DNA of 64,000 bases from Celeribacter sp. HF31. Its GTDB lineage: Bacteria; Pseudomonadota; Alphaproteobacteria; Rhodobacterales; Rhodobacteraceae. The notes beneath the pieces were generated by a model, which worked only from the letters and a program-made list of their open reading frames with translations, was not told where the DNA came from and searched no databases. The stretch's first letter is position 1. Every line of letters starts with the position of its first letter. The translations under genes were made by a program, and so were the position numbers. Shown one piece after another: positions 28,038-36,670 of this stretch. The stretch spans positions 310,001 through 374,000 of the forward strand of contig NZ_JAATOT010000001.1 in assembly GCF_011806455.1 (NCBI RefSeq), given 5' to 3'.

Positions 28038-28102
28038 GGCGCGACTATGGCCTTGACGGGCCGTAGCGTCAAAAGGCTTTTCACGTCGCTGCGATCACGG
28101 CC

Positions 28103-28537
28103 TCAGTTGCTCACGATGTTGTTGTAAATCCCCATCGCGGTGATCACGATGGCCGCATCGCGGGCGATTTTATAGATCGTATCGCCGGAAATGGCGTAGC
28201 GGTCGCGGCCCGGATCGGGCAGGCCATACCGCCCGTAATCGCGCAGGATGGTGTAACCTTCGGGCAGGCGGTCGCCTTTGGCGAAACCTTTGTTTTGGGC
28301 GCAGTTCTTGGCGATGCCGGGGGGCAGGGAGGTGCGCTTGCCCTCACGGATTTGCTGTTCAATCCCGGGCGGCAGATCGCAGCCCGCCGGGATGTGGACG
28401 TGGACATAGCCGGGGGTGCCGTTGCCATTTCCATTGCCGTGCCCGTTGTCGTTTTTGGCCTTGTTCGGATTGGCAAAAGCCGGGCTTGCCGCCAAAAGCG
28501 TGAGGGTAATGAGAGTTGTGGTTTTCAAGCGGGTCAT
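28103..28537 (-). CDS. Secreted protein with RcnB-like C-terminus
   Basis: A 144-residue precursor with a signal peptide (MTRLKTTTLITLTLLAASPAFA) and a low-complexity Asn/Gly/His stretch (NDNGHGNGNGNG) followed by a region resembling the Ni/Co-regulator RcnB family (LPEGYTILRDYGRYGL, then a hydrophobic tail). The start is ATG 28537. The periplasmic location is confident; a metal-related role is inferred only from the weak RcnB similarity and the His/Asn-rich linker. Confidence 0.72.
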   Translation of the reverse strand: MTRLKTTTLITLTLLAASPAFANPNKAKNDNGHGNGNGNGTPGYVHVHIPAGCDLPPGIEQQIREGKRTSLPPGIAKNCAQNKGFAKGDRLPEGYTILRDYGRYGLPDPGRDRYAISGDTIYKIARDAAIVITAMGIYNNIVSN

Positions 28538-28631
28538 ATGCGCCTCTGAATTTGTTTTCAGAGAGTATAACGCGGGGGGAAAGGGAAGGGTTCCGCACAG
28601 TTCGGGGATGGGCGGAAGGGTGCCGAGGGGG

Positions 28632-29555
28632 TCAATCGCTCGTGAAATAATCGTCATCTAGTTTCTTGATAACAACAGTACTTTGAGTTCGAACACCAAC
28701 ATTATGTTCGATCATGAGCTGCGCGAGACGTTGGCCGTTGAGGAGGACTATCCTTTGCTGGACACGTTGAACATACTCATGTGCCTCGCGTGAAAAGTCC
28801 GAAGTTGTGACAAAGACACCTTTCGTCGCGCTTTCTCCTGTCAGTGAGCCAACAAATCTTTGAATGTCAGGTCGCCCGACTTTGTTTTCAGGAGCGTATC
28901 TTTTTGCTTGGATGTAGACTGCGTCAAGCCCCAGCGCATCTTCATTGATGACACCATCAATGCCGCCATCTCCAGAAATAGGAGTTAAAGTTTTGTTGGA
29001 TAGTTTGCCGCCGCCAAAGCCCATTGCAGACAAAACATCCAAGATAAGCTGTTCAAATCGAGCTGGGCTAACACGTAATAATTCCGTTAATAGATCATCA
29101 CGCAGGGTGCGATTTAGTATTTGGCTTGCTTCCTGAATAGCGTCTTCGGGTGTTTGGTCGCTTTGATCGTTACCTTTTGGCAGAGGCGTTTCAATGTCAG
29201 AATCTGTCGCTGATTGTGTTGAGCGCCATTCTGCAAAAGCGTCAAACTGTTCCAAGACCTTGTTGTTAAGTTCTTTTGGGTTTGTCGCGAGAAAATTCCT
29301 CCCGAGTTCCGTGATTTCATGAAATCCACGTCTCGGAGAGTGAAGAAGACCGGCCTTGCCTAGATATGTCCTCGCCCAATGAGCGCGGTTGCCCAGATAT
29401 GTCATCTTTCCGCTAGGAAGGAGTTCTTCAGCTTCCTCGTCCGAAATGTCAAATTCACGCTTCAGATCATCTAAGCATTCTGAAATATTGGTTTTCCCTG
29501 CTGCGAAGAGCCGAAGCACGGGTAACATGAGCGTTTGATAATCAGGTACTGACAT
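28632..29555 (-). CDS. Mrr-like restriction endonuclease
   Basis: A 307-residue protein with an N-terminal winged-helix Mrr_N-type domain (residues about 1-110) and a C-terminal Mrr catalytic domain of the PD-(D/E)xK fold, with GDGGIDGVINED and the catalytic YIQAKRY. Type IV enzymes of this kind cut DNA carrying foreign modification. There is no methyltransferase nearby, in line with type IV. It is visibly AT-rich compared with both neighbours, suggesting horizontal acquisition between a secreted protein gene and parE. The start is ATG 29555 with GGGGGAA upstream. Confidence 0.88.
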   Translation of the reverse strand: MSVPDYQTLMLPVLRLFAAGKTNISECLDDLKREFDISDEEAEELLPSGKMTYLGNRAHWARTYLGKAGLLHSPRRGFHEITELGRNFLATNPKELNNKVLEQFDAFAEWRSTQSATDSDIETPLPKGNDQSDQTPEDAIQEASQILNRTLRDDLLTELLRVSPARFEQLILDVLSAMGFGGGKLSNKTLTPISGDGGIDGVINEDALGLDAVYIQAKRYAPENKVGRPDIQRFVGSLTGESATKGVFVTTSDFSREAHEYVQRVQQRIVLLNGQRLAQLMIEHNVGVRTQSTVVIKKLDDDYFTSD

Positions 29556-29565
29556 TATTTCCCCC

Positions 29566-29589
29566 TTCACGCGAACCTGTTCGCGTGAA
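29566..29589. repeat. 24-bp near-perfect palindrome before the Mrr-like gene
   Basis: TTCACGCGAAC (29566-29576) and GTTCGCGTGAA (29579-29589) are perfect 11-bp arms around CT. The element lies between the parE stop and the Mrr-like start codon, directly next to its ribosome-binding site. On the minus strand no U-tract follows, so an operator for the nuclease gene is more likely than a parE terminator; an insertion-site remnant is also possible. Confidence 0.75.
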
Positions 29590-29594
29590 AACCA

Positions 29595-31550
29595 TTACAC
29601 ATCCAATTCCTCAACAAACCGCGCGTTTTCCTGAATATACTGGAACCGCAACTCCGGTTTTTTCCCCATCAAACGCTCCACCAGATCGGCGGTTTCGCCC
29701 GGTTCGTCTTCGTCAATCGTCACCCGGATCAGCTTGCGCGTGGCCGGGTCCATCGTCGTCTCTTTCAAATCCTTGGCGTCCATTTCGCCAAGACCTTTAA
29801 ACCGCGAGACGTCGATTTTGCCTTTGCCGCCAAGGCCTTTTTCCAGCCACATGTCGCGCTCCGCCTCATCCAGGCAGTAGACGCGTTTCGCGCCCTGCGT
29901 CAGGCGGTAGAGCGGCGGGCAGGCGAGGTAGAGGTGGCCCTGGTCGATGAGGGGCCGCATCTGGGTGTAGAAAAACGTCATCAGCAGGGACGCGATGTGG
30001 GCGCCGTCGACGTCCGCATCGGTCATGATGATGATGCGCTCATAGCGCAGGTCATCGACGTTGAACCGTGTGCCCATGCCGACGCCTAGCGCTTCGCAGA
30101 GGTCCGAGATTTCCTGGTTCGACGTCAGCTTGTTCGACGCAGCGCCCAGCACGTTCAGGATTTTACCTTTCAAAGGCAGCAAAGCCTGCGTCTCGCGTTT
30201 GCGCGCGCCTTTGGCGGAACCGCCCGCAGAGTCGCCCTCGACGATGAACAGCTCGGTGTTGGAGCGGTCTTTCGAGGTACAGTCGGTGAGCTTGCCCGGC
30301 AGGCGGAGTTTCTTGGTCGCGGATTTGCGCTGGGTCTCTTTTTCCTGACGGCGGCGCATGCGTTCTTCGGCGCGGAGCACCAGAAAATCGAGGATGGCGC
30401 CAGCGGATTTCGTATCGGCGGCGAGCCAGTTGTCGAAGTGATCGCGCACCGAGTTTTCGACCAGACGCGCGGCCTCTGTGGTGGCGAGACGGTCCTTGGT
30501 TTGGCCGACAAACTCAGGATCGGAAATGAAACAGGACACGAGAGCACAGCCGCCGGTGATCAGGTCGTCGCGCGTGATGTCCTTGGCTTTGCGGTTGCCG
30601 ACCAGCTCGCCGTAGGCCTTCACGCCCTTGAGGATCGCGGCCCAGAACCCGGCTTCATGAGTGCCGCCCTCGGGCGTCGGCACGGTGTTACAATAGGACT
30701 GGAGGAAGCCATCGCGCGACGGCGTCCAGTTGATCGCCCATTCGACCTTGCCCGGCACACCGAACCGGGGCCCGAATTCGACCACGCCCGCGAAGGGGCG
30801 TTCGGAATAGGTCGATGAGGTGCCGAGCGTTTCCGACAGGTAATCCGCCAGACCGCCGGGGAAGTGAAAGGTGGCCTCGGTCGGCGTCTCGCCATCGTCG
30901 ATCTCGCTTTTCCAGCGAATCTCAACGCCGGAGAAAAGATAGGCCTTGGAGCGCGCCAGCGTAAACAGACGCTTGGGTTTGAAGCGATGCGAGCCGAAGA
31001 TCTGCTCATCGGCGTGGAATTTCACCGAGGTGCCACGCCGGTTGGGGGCGGCGCCGATTTTTTCGACCGGACCTTCGGGAATGCCACGGGAAAACCGCTG
31101 TTCGAAGAGCTCCTTGTTCTTGGCGACCTGCACGACCATCAGGTCCGAGAGCGCATTCACGACAGAGGAGCCAACGCCGTGCAATCCGCCCGAGGTCTGA
31201 TAGGCCTTGCCGGAGAATTTGCCGCCGGCGTGGAGGGTACAGAGAATGACTTCGAGCGCGGATTTGCCGGGGAATTTCGGGTGCGGATCAATCGGAATGC
31301 CGCGCCCGTTGTCGGTGACGGTGACGGAATAATCGGCATGAAGAATGATCTCGATCCGGTTGGCATGGCCCGCGACGGCCTCGTCCATCGAGTTGTCGAG
31401 AATTTCCGCCACAAGGTGATGCAGCGCGCGCTCGTCCGTGCCGCCGATATACATGCCGGGGCGTTTGCGCACGGGTTCAAGCCCCTCCAGCACCTCGATG
31501 GAAGATGCATCATACTCGTCAGGGCCACTGGCCAGCAGGTCGTCGGACAT
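29595..31550 (-). CDS. parE: DNA topoisomerase IV subunit B
   Basis: The 651-residue protein has the GHKL ATPase domain (EILDNSMDEAVAGHA with the Mg-binding Asn; GRGIPID; the ATP lid SGGLHGVGSSVVNALSD) and the TOPRIM domain (FIVEGDSAGGSAKGAR, DADVDGAHI). With ParC it decatenates sister chromosomes. The length and the absence of a GyrB-type insert favour ParE over GyrB. It is divergent from ppk2. Confidence 0.95.
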   Translation of the reverse strand: MSDDLLASGPDEYDASSIEVLEGLEPVRKRPGMYIGGTDERALHHLVAEILDNSMDEAVAGHANRIEIILHADYSVTVTDNGRGIPIDPHPKFPGKSALEVILCTLHAGGKFSGKAYQTSGGLHGVGSSVVNALSDLMVVQVAKNKELFEQRFSRGIPEGPVEKIGAAPNRRGTSVKFHADEQIFGSHRFKPKRLFTLARSKAYLFSGVEIRWKSEIDDGETPTEATFHFPGGLADYLSETLGTSSTYSERPFAGVVEFGPRFGVPGKVEWAINWTPSRDGFLQSYCNTVPTPEGGTHEAGFWAAILKGVKAYGELVGNRKAKDITRDDLITGGCALVSCFISDPEFVGQTKDRLATTEAARLVENSVRDHFDNWLAADTKSAGAILDFLVLRAEERMRRRQEKETQRKSATKKLRLPGKLTDCTSKDRSNTELFIVEGDSAGGSAKGARKRETQALLPLKGKILNVLGAASNKLTSNQEISDLCEALGVGMGTRFNVDDLRYERIIIMTDADVDGAHIASLLMTFFYTQMRPLIDQGHLYLACPPLYRLTQGAKRVYCLDEAERDMWLEKGLGGKGKIDVSRFKGLGEMDAKDLKETTMDPATRKLIRVTIDEDEPGETADLVERLMGKKPELRFQYIQENARFVEELDV

Positions 31551-31733
31551 ATTGCGCTCGATTCTCGGACTGTTCTCGTTTGGACAAGGATTAGACCATT
31601 CGAGCGCAAAAGGCGCAAGCGATAGAGGGGAAAGGCCGATAAACCTTGCCTCAGATCAAGGAAAGGCAAAGGGTTTTCATGTAACAGGGAGGTGACAAGC
31701 GCACAGTTTGCCTAACGATGGAGATTTGCCCGC

Positions 31734-32723
31734 ATGACGACGCCGTTGAAACCCGCCGCCAATACGCCTTCCGTTGCTGAGCCTGTCGCCGAAACGACGC
31801 CAGCGCCTGCTGCGTCTGAGGCGGCTGTGCATGGCGGGCCGAAAAGCTTTCCGACCGTGACCCCGGACAAGATCCGCGCAGCTTTCGAGAGCGGCAAATA
31901 TCCCTATCGCAAAAAGATGACCCGCACGGAATATGAGCGCACTAAAGTGGCGCTTCAGGCCGAACTTTTGAAAGCGCAGCTTTGGGCGCAGAAGACCGGC
32001 GACAAATTTGTTCTTTTGTTCGAAGGCCGCGATGCGGCGGGCAAGGGCGGCACGATTAAGCGCTTCATGGAGCATTTGAACCCGCGTCATGCGCGCGTTG
32101 TGGCACTCAACAAACCGACCGACGAGGAACGCGGGCAATGGTTTTTCCAGCGCTATGTCGAACACCTGCCGACCAGCGGAGAATTCGTGCTCTATGACCG
32201 CTCGTGGTACAACCGCGCGGGGGTCGAGCGGGTGATGGGGTTCTGTAGCCCCAACGATTATCTGGAATTCATGCGCCAGACGCCCGAGTTTGAACGGATG
32301 CTGACGCGGTCGGGGATCAAGCTTTACAAATATTGGTTCTCGGTGACACAGGCCGAACAGCAACGCCGGTTCAAGGCGCGGGAAACCGATCCGCTGAAAC
32401 AGTGGAAGCTGTCGCCGATCGACAAGGCGTCCTTGGACAAATGGGACGATTATACCGAGGCGAAAGAGGCGATGTTCTTTTACACGGACACGGCGGACGC
32501 GCCTTGGACGATCATCAAATCGAACGACAAGAAACGCGCCCGGATCGAATGTATGAAGCATTTTCTGATGACGCTCGACTATCCCGACAAGGACGAAGAG
32601 CTGATCGGTGAGCCCGATCCGCTGATCGTCGGCCACGCCGGCCATGTGGTGCATAGGGCCGAACATATTCTCGGCACGGCGCTGCACCCGGATGCGCGGC
32701 GGGGCCGGAACGGCAAGGTGTGA
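31734..32723 (+). CDS. ppk2: Polyphosphate kinase 2
   Basis: A 329-residue PPK2 with Walker A (FEGRDAAGKGGTIKRF), Walker B (LYDRSWYNRAGVERVMGF) and a lid module near KARETDPLKQWKLSPID. PPK2 enzymes transfer phosphate between polyphosphate and nucleotides, usually making GTP or ATP. An Ala/Pro-rich N-terminal extension of about 35 residues precedes the domain. It may be the relevant polyphosphate enzyme paired with the ppx gene at 19478, since no ppk1 is seen in the window. Confidence 0.92.
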   Translation: MTTPLKPAANTPSVAEPVAETTPAPAASEAAVHGGPKSFPTVTPDKIRAAFESGKYPYRKKMTRTEYERTKVALQAELLKAQLWAQKTGDKFVLLFEGRDAAGKGGTIKRFMEHLNPRHARVVALNKPTDEERGQWFFQRYVEHLPTSGEFVLYDRSWYNRAGVERVMGFCSPNDYLEFMRQTPEFERMLTRSGIKLYKYWFSVTQAEQQRRFKARETDPLKQWKLSPIDKASLDKWDDYTEAKEAMFFYTDTADAPWTIIKSNDKKRARIECMKHFLMTLDYPDKDEELIGEPDPLIVGHAGHVVHRAEHILGTALHPDARRGRNGKV

Positions 32724-32756
32724 GGCTCCAGGCCTTTTAGGATCGTGTGGTGGGAG

Positions 32757-32781
32757 GCCCCGTCTTTGAGGCGGGGCTTTT
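32757..32781 (+). terminator. Rho-independent terminator after ppk2
   Basis: GCCCCGTC (32757-32764) pairs with GGCGGGGC (32770-32777), one G-T pair included, around a 5-nt loop and is followed by TTTT. It ends ppk2 transcription just before the convergent queC stop. Confidence 0.85.
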
Positions 32782-32792
32782 GCTTTGACGTT

Positions 32793-33485
32793 TCAGGTGC
32801 GTGAGGTGGCCGCTTTCCAGAACTCCGGGTCGTCGTAGCTGGTCGGGTCCTCAACGCCTGCAAGGTGAAACGCCTCGCGTCGCTCGACACAGGTGCCACA
32901 GCGCCCGCAGTGCTGCGCACCGCCTTTGTAGCAGGACCAAGTGTCGGCAAAGGGCGTTCCGGCGGCGGCGCCTGCGGTGACAATATCGGCCTTGCTCTGA
33001 TGTACGAAAGGTGTCGAGAGCCGGATGTCGGCATAGCCGTCGAGCGCGGCCTTTTGCATCGTCTCAAACGCCTCGGTGAAGGCCGGTCGACAGTCCGGAT
33101 AGATGAAATGATCGCCGCAATGCACGGCGGTGGCGACCGCCTCATCCCCTGCGGCGGCGGCAATCCCGAAAGCGATACTCAACATGATGGCATTGCGATT
33201 GGGCACGACGGTGATCTTCATCGTCTCCTCGGCGTAATGCCCGTCCGGCACGTCGATGTCGTCGGTCAAAGCCGAGCCTGTGAGTGCCGCCCCGATCATG
33301 CGCATGTCGATGATCTGATGTGGGACATTCAGGCGTTCGGCGGCCAAGGCGGCGAACTCCACTTCCTTGGCATGACGCTGGCCGTAATCGAAAGAGACCA
33401 GACGCGACAGAGTGCCAGAGGCGGCCAGCACATAGGCGAGCGACACGGAATCCAATCCGCCTGAGCAGATGACGAGGGTTTTCAT
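32793..33485 (-). CDS. queC: 7-cyano-7-deazaguanine synthase QueC
   Basis: A 230-residue enzyme of the PP-loop ATP pyrophosphatase family (SGGLDSVSLAYVL). Four cysteines near the C-terminus (SCYKGG, HCGRCGTC) form the zinc site. It makes preQ0 from 7-carboxy-7-deazaguanine for queuosine in tRNA. Its leader is a preQ1-I riboswitch, so expression is expected to fall when preQ1 is plentiful. No queD or queE is adjacent. Confidence 0.95.
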   Translation of the reverse strand: MKTLVICSGGLDSVSLAYVLAASGTLSRLVSFDYGQRHAKEVEFAALAAERLNVPHQIIDMRMIGAALTGSALTDDIDVPDGHYAEETMKITVVPNRNAIMLSIAFGIAAAAGDEAVATAVHCGDHFIYPDCRPAFTEAFETMQKAALDGYADIRLSTPFVHQSKADIVTAGAAAGTPFADTWSCYKGGAQHCGRCGTCVERREAFHLAGVEDPTSYDDPEFWKAATSRT

Positions 33486-33492
33486 GGGTAAA

Positions 33493-33527
33493 GTCCTTGT
33501 TTTGTAACCGGGTAGGCTGCGACCGGT
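33493..33527 (-). promoter_or_regulatory. preQ1-I riboswitch (translational type) in the queC leader
   Basis: On the minus strand the leader shows stem P1 ACCGG/CCGGT, the loop CGCAGCCTAC and the 3' strand ACAAAACAAGGAC. This closely follows the compact type 2 preQ1-I aptamer known from Thermoanaerobacter tengcongensis (GGGUCGCAG...CCC...AACAAAACAAGG). The final AAGGA is also the queC ribosome-binding site, 8-10 bases before the ATG, so ligand binding should hide it and block translation. Confidence 0.92.
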
Positions 33528-33567
33528 GGTCCTGTTTTGCGCGGTGAGGGGCTTTGAGGCAAGGGGA

Positions 33568-34512
33568 TTAGCCGTTGGCGGCGGCGAATTTGCTCATCAA
33601 GTAGGGGCCTGAGGTCACAGACTCAGACGCCGGACCCGACAGAGGTTTGACCTCCGCATGCCAGTTCGGCTGATGGAAATAGGCAATCGACATGCGCCGA
33701 CGGGTGGCCCAATTGGGCGGCGTGACAACGCGGTGCAGCGTCGAGGTCCAGCGCCCACCGGTCCAGAGCGTCATGAGATCGCCGATGTTGATCACGAAGG
33801 CGCCGTCAATCGGCGGTACGGCTTTCCACTCCTGTTCGGGCGTCAAAATCTCCAACCCCTCGGAGCCGGGTTCGGGCAATAGGATCGTCAGAGAGCCATA
33901 ATCGGTGTGTGCGCCCGCACGGAGCTGTTTCTCCTCGGGCGCCTTGTCTTGCGCCGGGTAATTGAGCGCCCGCATGCCGGAGATCGGCGTCGTGATATAG
34001 GGCGCGAAATGATCGTCAGGCAGGTTCAAGGCGACGGCAAAGACCTCCATGATCCGGGCGGCCAGGGCCTCCATCTCGGCGTAATAGCCGCGCCAGGCGG
34101 CCTTGAAACCGGGCAGGGCCGGGAAGGGCGTGGGCGCATAGCAAAAGGCCAGGGCGTCCGGGTCGGTCTCGCCCGGCGGGATGGCGGCGGGGCCACCGTT
34201 AAAGCTTTCCTTGAGATCGGGAGGCGTGTCTTCGCCGCGCGACTTTGCCAGCGCCTCGGTGCCCGAGCCTAGATAGCCGTAGGGGCCGCCGGGGGGCGGG
34301 GCGACGGCGTGTTTCGCTTCGGGGGATTGTTCGAAAAAGGCGCGGGCCTGTGACCAAAGCGCGTCGATCACCTCTTGCGGGACGCCATGGCCGGTGACGG
34401 CGAGAAAGCCGGTTTCGCGACAGATGCGATCCACCTCGGCGCCGATTGCCGCGCGCCCTTCGGCATCGGCGGTTTGGAAGGCGGAAAGATCGAGCAGCGG
34501 AAAATCAGTCAT
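33568..34512 (-). CDS. 2-oxoglutarate/Fe(II) dioxygenase, isopenicillin-N-synthase-like
   Basis: A 314-residue non-haem iron enzyme. The N-terminal DIOX_N part (PLLDLSAF, ETGFLAVTGHGVP) is followed by the catalytic jelly roll with the iron-binding HxD in AHTDYGSLTIL, the distal His in TLHRVV and the 2-oxoglutarate-binding RMSIAYF. Family members oxidise small metabolites, and the substrate is unknown. It stands 82 bp upstream of queC on the same strand and is divergent from a GNAT gene. Confidence 0.88.
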   Translation of the reverse strand: MTDFPLLDLSAFQTADAEGRAAIGAEVDRICRETGFLAVTGHGVPQEVIDALWSQARAFFEQSPEAKHAVAPPPGGPYGYLGSGTEALAKSRGEDTPPDLKESFNGGPAAIPPGETDPDALAFCYAPTPFPALPGFKAAWRGYYAEMEALAARIMEVFAVALNLPDDHFAPYITTPISGMRALNYPAQDKAPEEKQLRAGAHTDYGSLTILLPEPGSEGLEILTPEQEWKAVPPIDGAFVINIGDLMTLWTGGRWTSTLHRVVTPPNWATRRRMSIAYFHQPNWHAEVKPLSGPASESVTSGPYLMSKFAAANG

Positions 34513-34671
34513 GTGGAGGTCTTTCGATTGAGATTGCGCTGATCTGAAAACCCGAGGCCTCGACTGTCAATCTTGTGTCCCGCACAGGGCCATTGCAGGC
34601 CCTATATTTGTGCAGCTCTGGCCCCATGCTCTGGTCTTGTCACGGGCCCGCGCGCATGGATGAGTGCGCGT

Positions 34672-35136
34672 ATGACGGAAGATGTGGACATCCTCTTGCG
34701 CCGGGCCGAAGGCACGGACGCCGACGCGATCACCGATCTGGTGGGGGCGGCCTTCGCGCCATACACGCCCCTGATCGGCAAACCGCCCGCGCCCGCGCTC
34801 TATGACTATGTGTCGCTGATCGAGACGGGGCGGGTGCGTGTGGCGATCTCAGCCGGGCAAATCCTCGGCGTGATCTACACCTACCCTGAGGACGATGGCG
34901 GCGTCATGCTCGATGTGCTGGCGGTCTCTGAGGCGGCGCGGGGGCGAGGCCTCGCCATGCGGCTGATCTCGGAGGCCGAAGCCCGGGCGCGCAGAGAGGG
35001 CGCGGCGGTGATGCGGGTCTATACCAATGCGGTGATGGTGGCGCCTCAGAGGCTCTATCCCAAACTTGGCTACACCGAGACCCATCGCGGTGAAAGCGAT
35101 GGATACGCCCGCATTCATTACGAAAAGCGGCTTTAG
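34672..35136 (+). CDS. GNAT N-acetyltransferase
   Basis: A 154-residue acetyltransferase. The acetyl-CoA binding motif reads AARGRGLAMRLISEAEARARREG, given here only in its core RGRGLA, and the C-terminal half has the typical YPKLGYTET strand. Substrate unknown. The start is uncertain: ATG 34672 was chosen over ATG 34660, and neither has a strong ribosome-binding site. Confidence 0.82.
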   Translation: MTEDVDILLRRAEGTDADAITDLVGAAFAPYTPLIGKPPAPALYDYVSLIETGRVRVAISAGQILGVIYTYPEDDGGVMLDVLAVSEAARGRGLAMRLISEAEARARREGAAVMRVYTNAVMVAPQRLYPKLGYTETHRGESDGYARIHYEKRL

Positions 35137-35145
35137 CTGCCGCCC

Positions 35146-35577
35146 TTAAGTCTCGTCGCCGCCAAAGCCATGCATCCGCTTGGCCCATTGAAAGGCGACG
35201 ATCATGCCTTTGAACCGTGGCAACAAATAAAGCGACAGCAGGACCGTGCCGGTCGCAAAAATCGCAATGAGCGTCAGAGGATCGGGGCGGAATTCGATGA
35301 AGACCCAGCCCAAAAGCGGCGCCATCAGATGACCGACGATCAGAATGGTCAGATAGGCCGGGCCGTCATCCGCGCGGTGGTGATGCAGGTCCTCGCCGCA
35401 GACCGGACAGGCGTCACGCACCTTGAGATAGCTTTTGAGCATCGGTCCCCCGCCACAGGCCGGGCAGCGACGTTTCCAGCCGCGAAGCAAGGCCGGGCGC
35501 AACTCGCGCTCGCCAGCGTCCGACGTGCTGAGCCCGGCGGTGGTCTCGTTTGGCGAATGTGTCTGTGTCTCTGTCAT
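35146..35577 (-). CDS. DUF983 zinc-ribbon membrane protein
   Basis: A 143-residue protein with two CxxC pairs (CPACGGG and CPVCGED) forming a zinc ribbon, followed by two membrane helices, which is the DUF983 layout. The HHHRADDGPAYLTI segment just before the first helix is conserved in the family. In alphaproteobacteria DUF983 genes are sometimes near cytochrome oxidase genes, but none is seen here. The start is ATG 35577. Confidence 0.9.
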   Translation of the reverse strand: MTETQTHSPNETTAGLSTSDAGERELRPALLRGWKRRCPACGGGPMLKSYLKVRDACPVCGEDLHHHRADDGPAYLTILIVGHLMAPLLGWVFIEFRPDPLTLIAIFATGTVLLSLYLLPRFKGMIVAFQWAKRMHGFGGDET

Positions 35578-35871
35578 GTGCGATGCGCCTCTTTCGTGCG
35601 GGAGATGGCGTAATACGTTTTGTCCTTTTTGTAGGGGGCGCAAATTGTCCTTGCGGCGCGATGTCGCGCAGCAGCCGGCCCTGACGGGCCTCTCCTCCTC
35701 CATTGGCACACCATGGCCAAGGATCACGGCTCTGTGAAGGGAATTCTTTGAGGACCTGCGACGGAACCCCCGATCTGGCGCGTTTACAGTGTATCGAAAG
35801 CGCGGGAGGAGCGGTCACAGACCGCCTGTTCCAAACAGACCTGCCAAACAGACCTGAAAGAGGAAAATACC
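35578..35871. other. Intergenic region upstream of the EF-hand gene
   Basis: No coding frame is supported here. The region should hold divergent promoters for the DUF983 and EF-hand genes. GGAAC at 35763-35767 resembles an ECF-type -35 element, but no matching -10 occurs at the usual 16-17 bp distance, so I do not call a promoter. Confidence 0.4.
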
Positions 35872-36618
35872 ATGAAACGTAAAACGCTGATCTCCGCTGT
35901 CGCTCTTGTTGCGGTTTTGGGTGGCACCTTTGGCGCCTATGCCGCAGGTTACGGATCGCAGGGCTGGGGGCCGCAAGAGCGCGGCATGAGAGGCCAGATG
36001 CAACAGATGGGCGGCATGTCGCCGTTCGGGCCGAATTTCGATTTTGCGACGGTGGACGCCGATGAAGACGGCAAGATCACCCAGGACGAGATCGACGCCT
36101 TCCGCGCGGCGCGCTTTGCCGAAGTGGACGCCAATGGCGACGGCACCGTGGATGCGGACGAGTTGTTCGCGCATCAGGAAGCCCAGCGTGTGGCCCGGAT
36201 GCAGGCCCGTGCGGCTTCGATGATCGAAAACCGTGACGGCGATGGGGATGGCCTCTTGAGCGCCGAAGAGATGCAAGGCCCGCGTGCCGGAACGATGTTC
36301 AGCCGGTTGGATCGCGACGGAGATGGCGCTGTAAGCCAAGAGGAGCTGAGCCTGATGACACGTCAGGGCATGGGCCGCATGGAAGACCGCATGCAACAGG
36401 GTCAGAAATTCGCACGCATGGGCGGTCACCACGGTCAATATCACGGCCAGATGATGCAGCGTGGTCTGAACGATGGCTGCATGATGATGCCGGGTCAGAT
36501 GCGCGGACAAATGCAGGGGCAAGGTATGGGCCAAGGTATGGGGCAGGGCATCGGGTACGGCCCGATGTACGGCCAGCAAGCCCCTGCTCAACAAGCGCCA
36601 GCCTCGGACGGCAACTGA
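35872..36618 (+). CDS. Secreted EF-hand protein with Met/Gln/His-rich tail
   Basis: A 248-residue exported protein (signal peptide MKRKTLISAVALVAVLGGTF). It has four EF-hand calcium loops: DADEDGKITQDE, DANGDGTVDADE, RDGDGDGLLSAEE and DRDGDGAVSQEE. The last 80 residues are rich in Met, Gln, Gly and His (HHGQYHGQMMQRG, MQGQGMGQGMGQG), a composition typical of copper-binding segments. It lies 52 bp upstream of the ECF sigma gene and may be its target or sensor partner. Metal binding in the tail is inference. Confidence 0.87.
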   Translation: MKRKTLISAVALVAVLGGTFGAYAAGYGSQGWGPQERGMRGQMQQMGGMSPFGPNFDFATVDADEDGKITQDEIDAFRAARFAEVDANGDGTVDADELFAHQEAQRVARMQARAASMIENRDGDGDGLLSAEEMQGPRAGTMFSRLDRDGDGAVSQEELSLMTRQGMGRMEDRMQQGQKFARMGGHHGQYHGQMMQRGLNDGCMMMPGQMRGQMQGQGMGQGMGQGIGYGPMYGQQAPAQQAPASDGN

Positions 36619-36670
36619 GCCTGAAACCGGTCGGGGGCATGCATGCCCCTGACCCTCATCTCAGGACGTG

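Noticed and set aside
29566-29589. Possible LexA site in the palindrome before the Mrr-like gene
   Set aside because: It contains GAAC-N2-GTTC, which fits neither the alphaproteobacterial GTTC-N7-GTTC nor the Gram-positive GAAC-N4-GTTC spacing.
35763-35795. ECF-type promoter upstream of the EF-hand gene
   Set aside because: A GGAAC -35-like element is present, but no -10 element lies at 16-17 bp.
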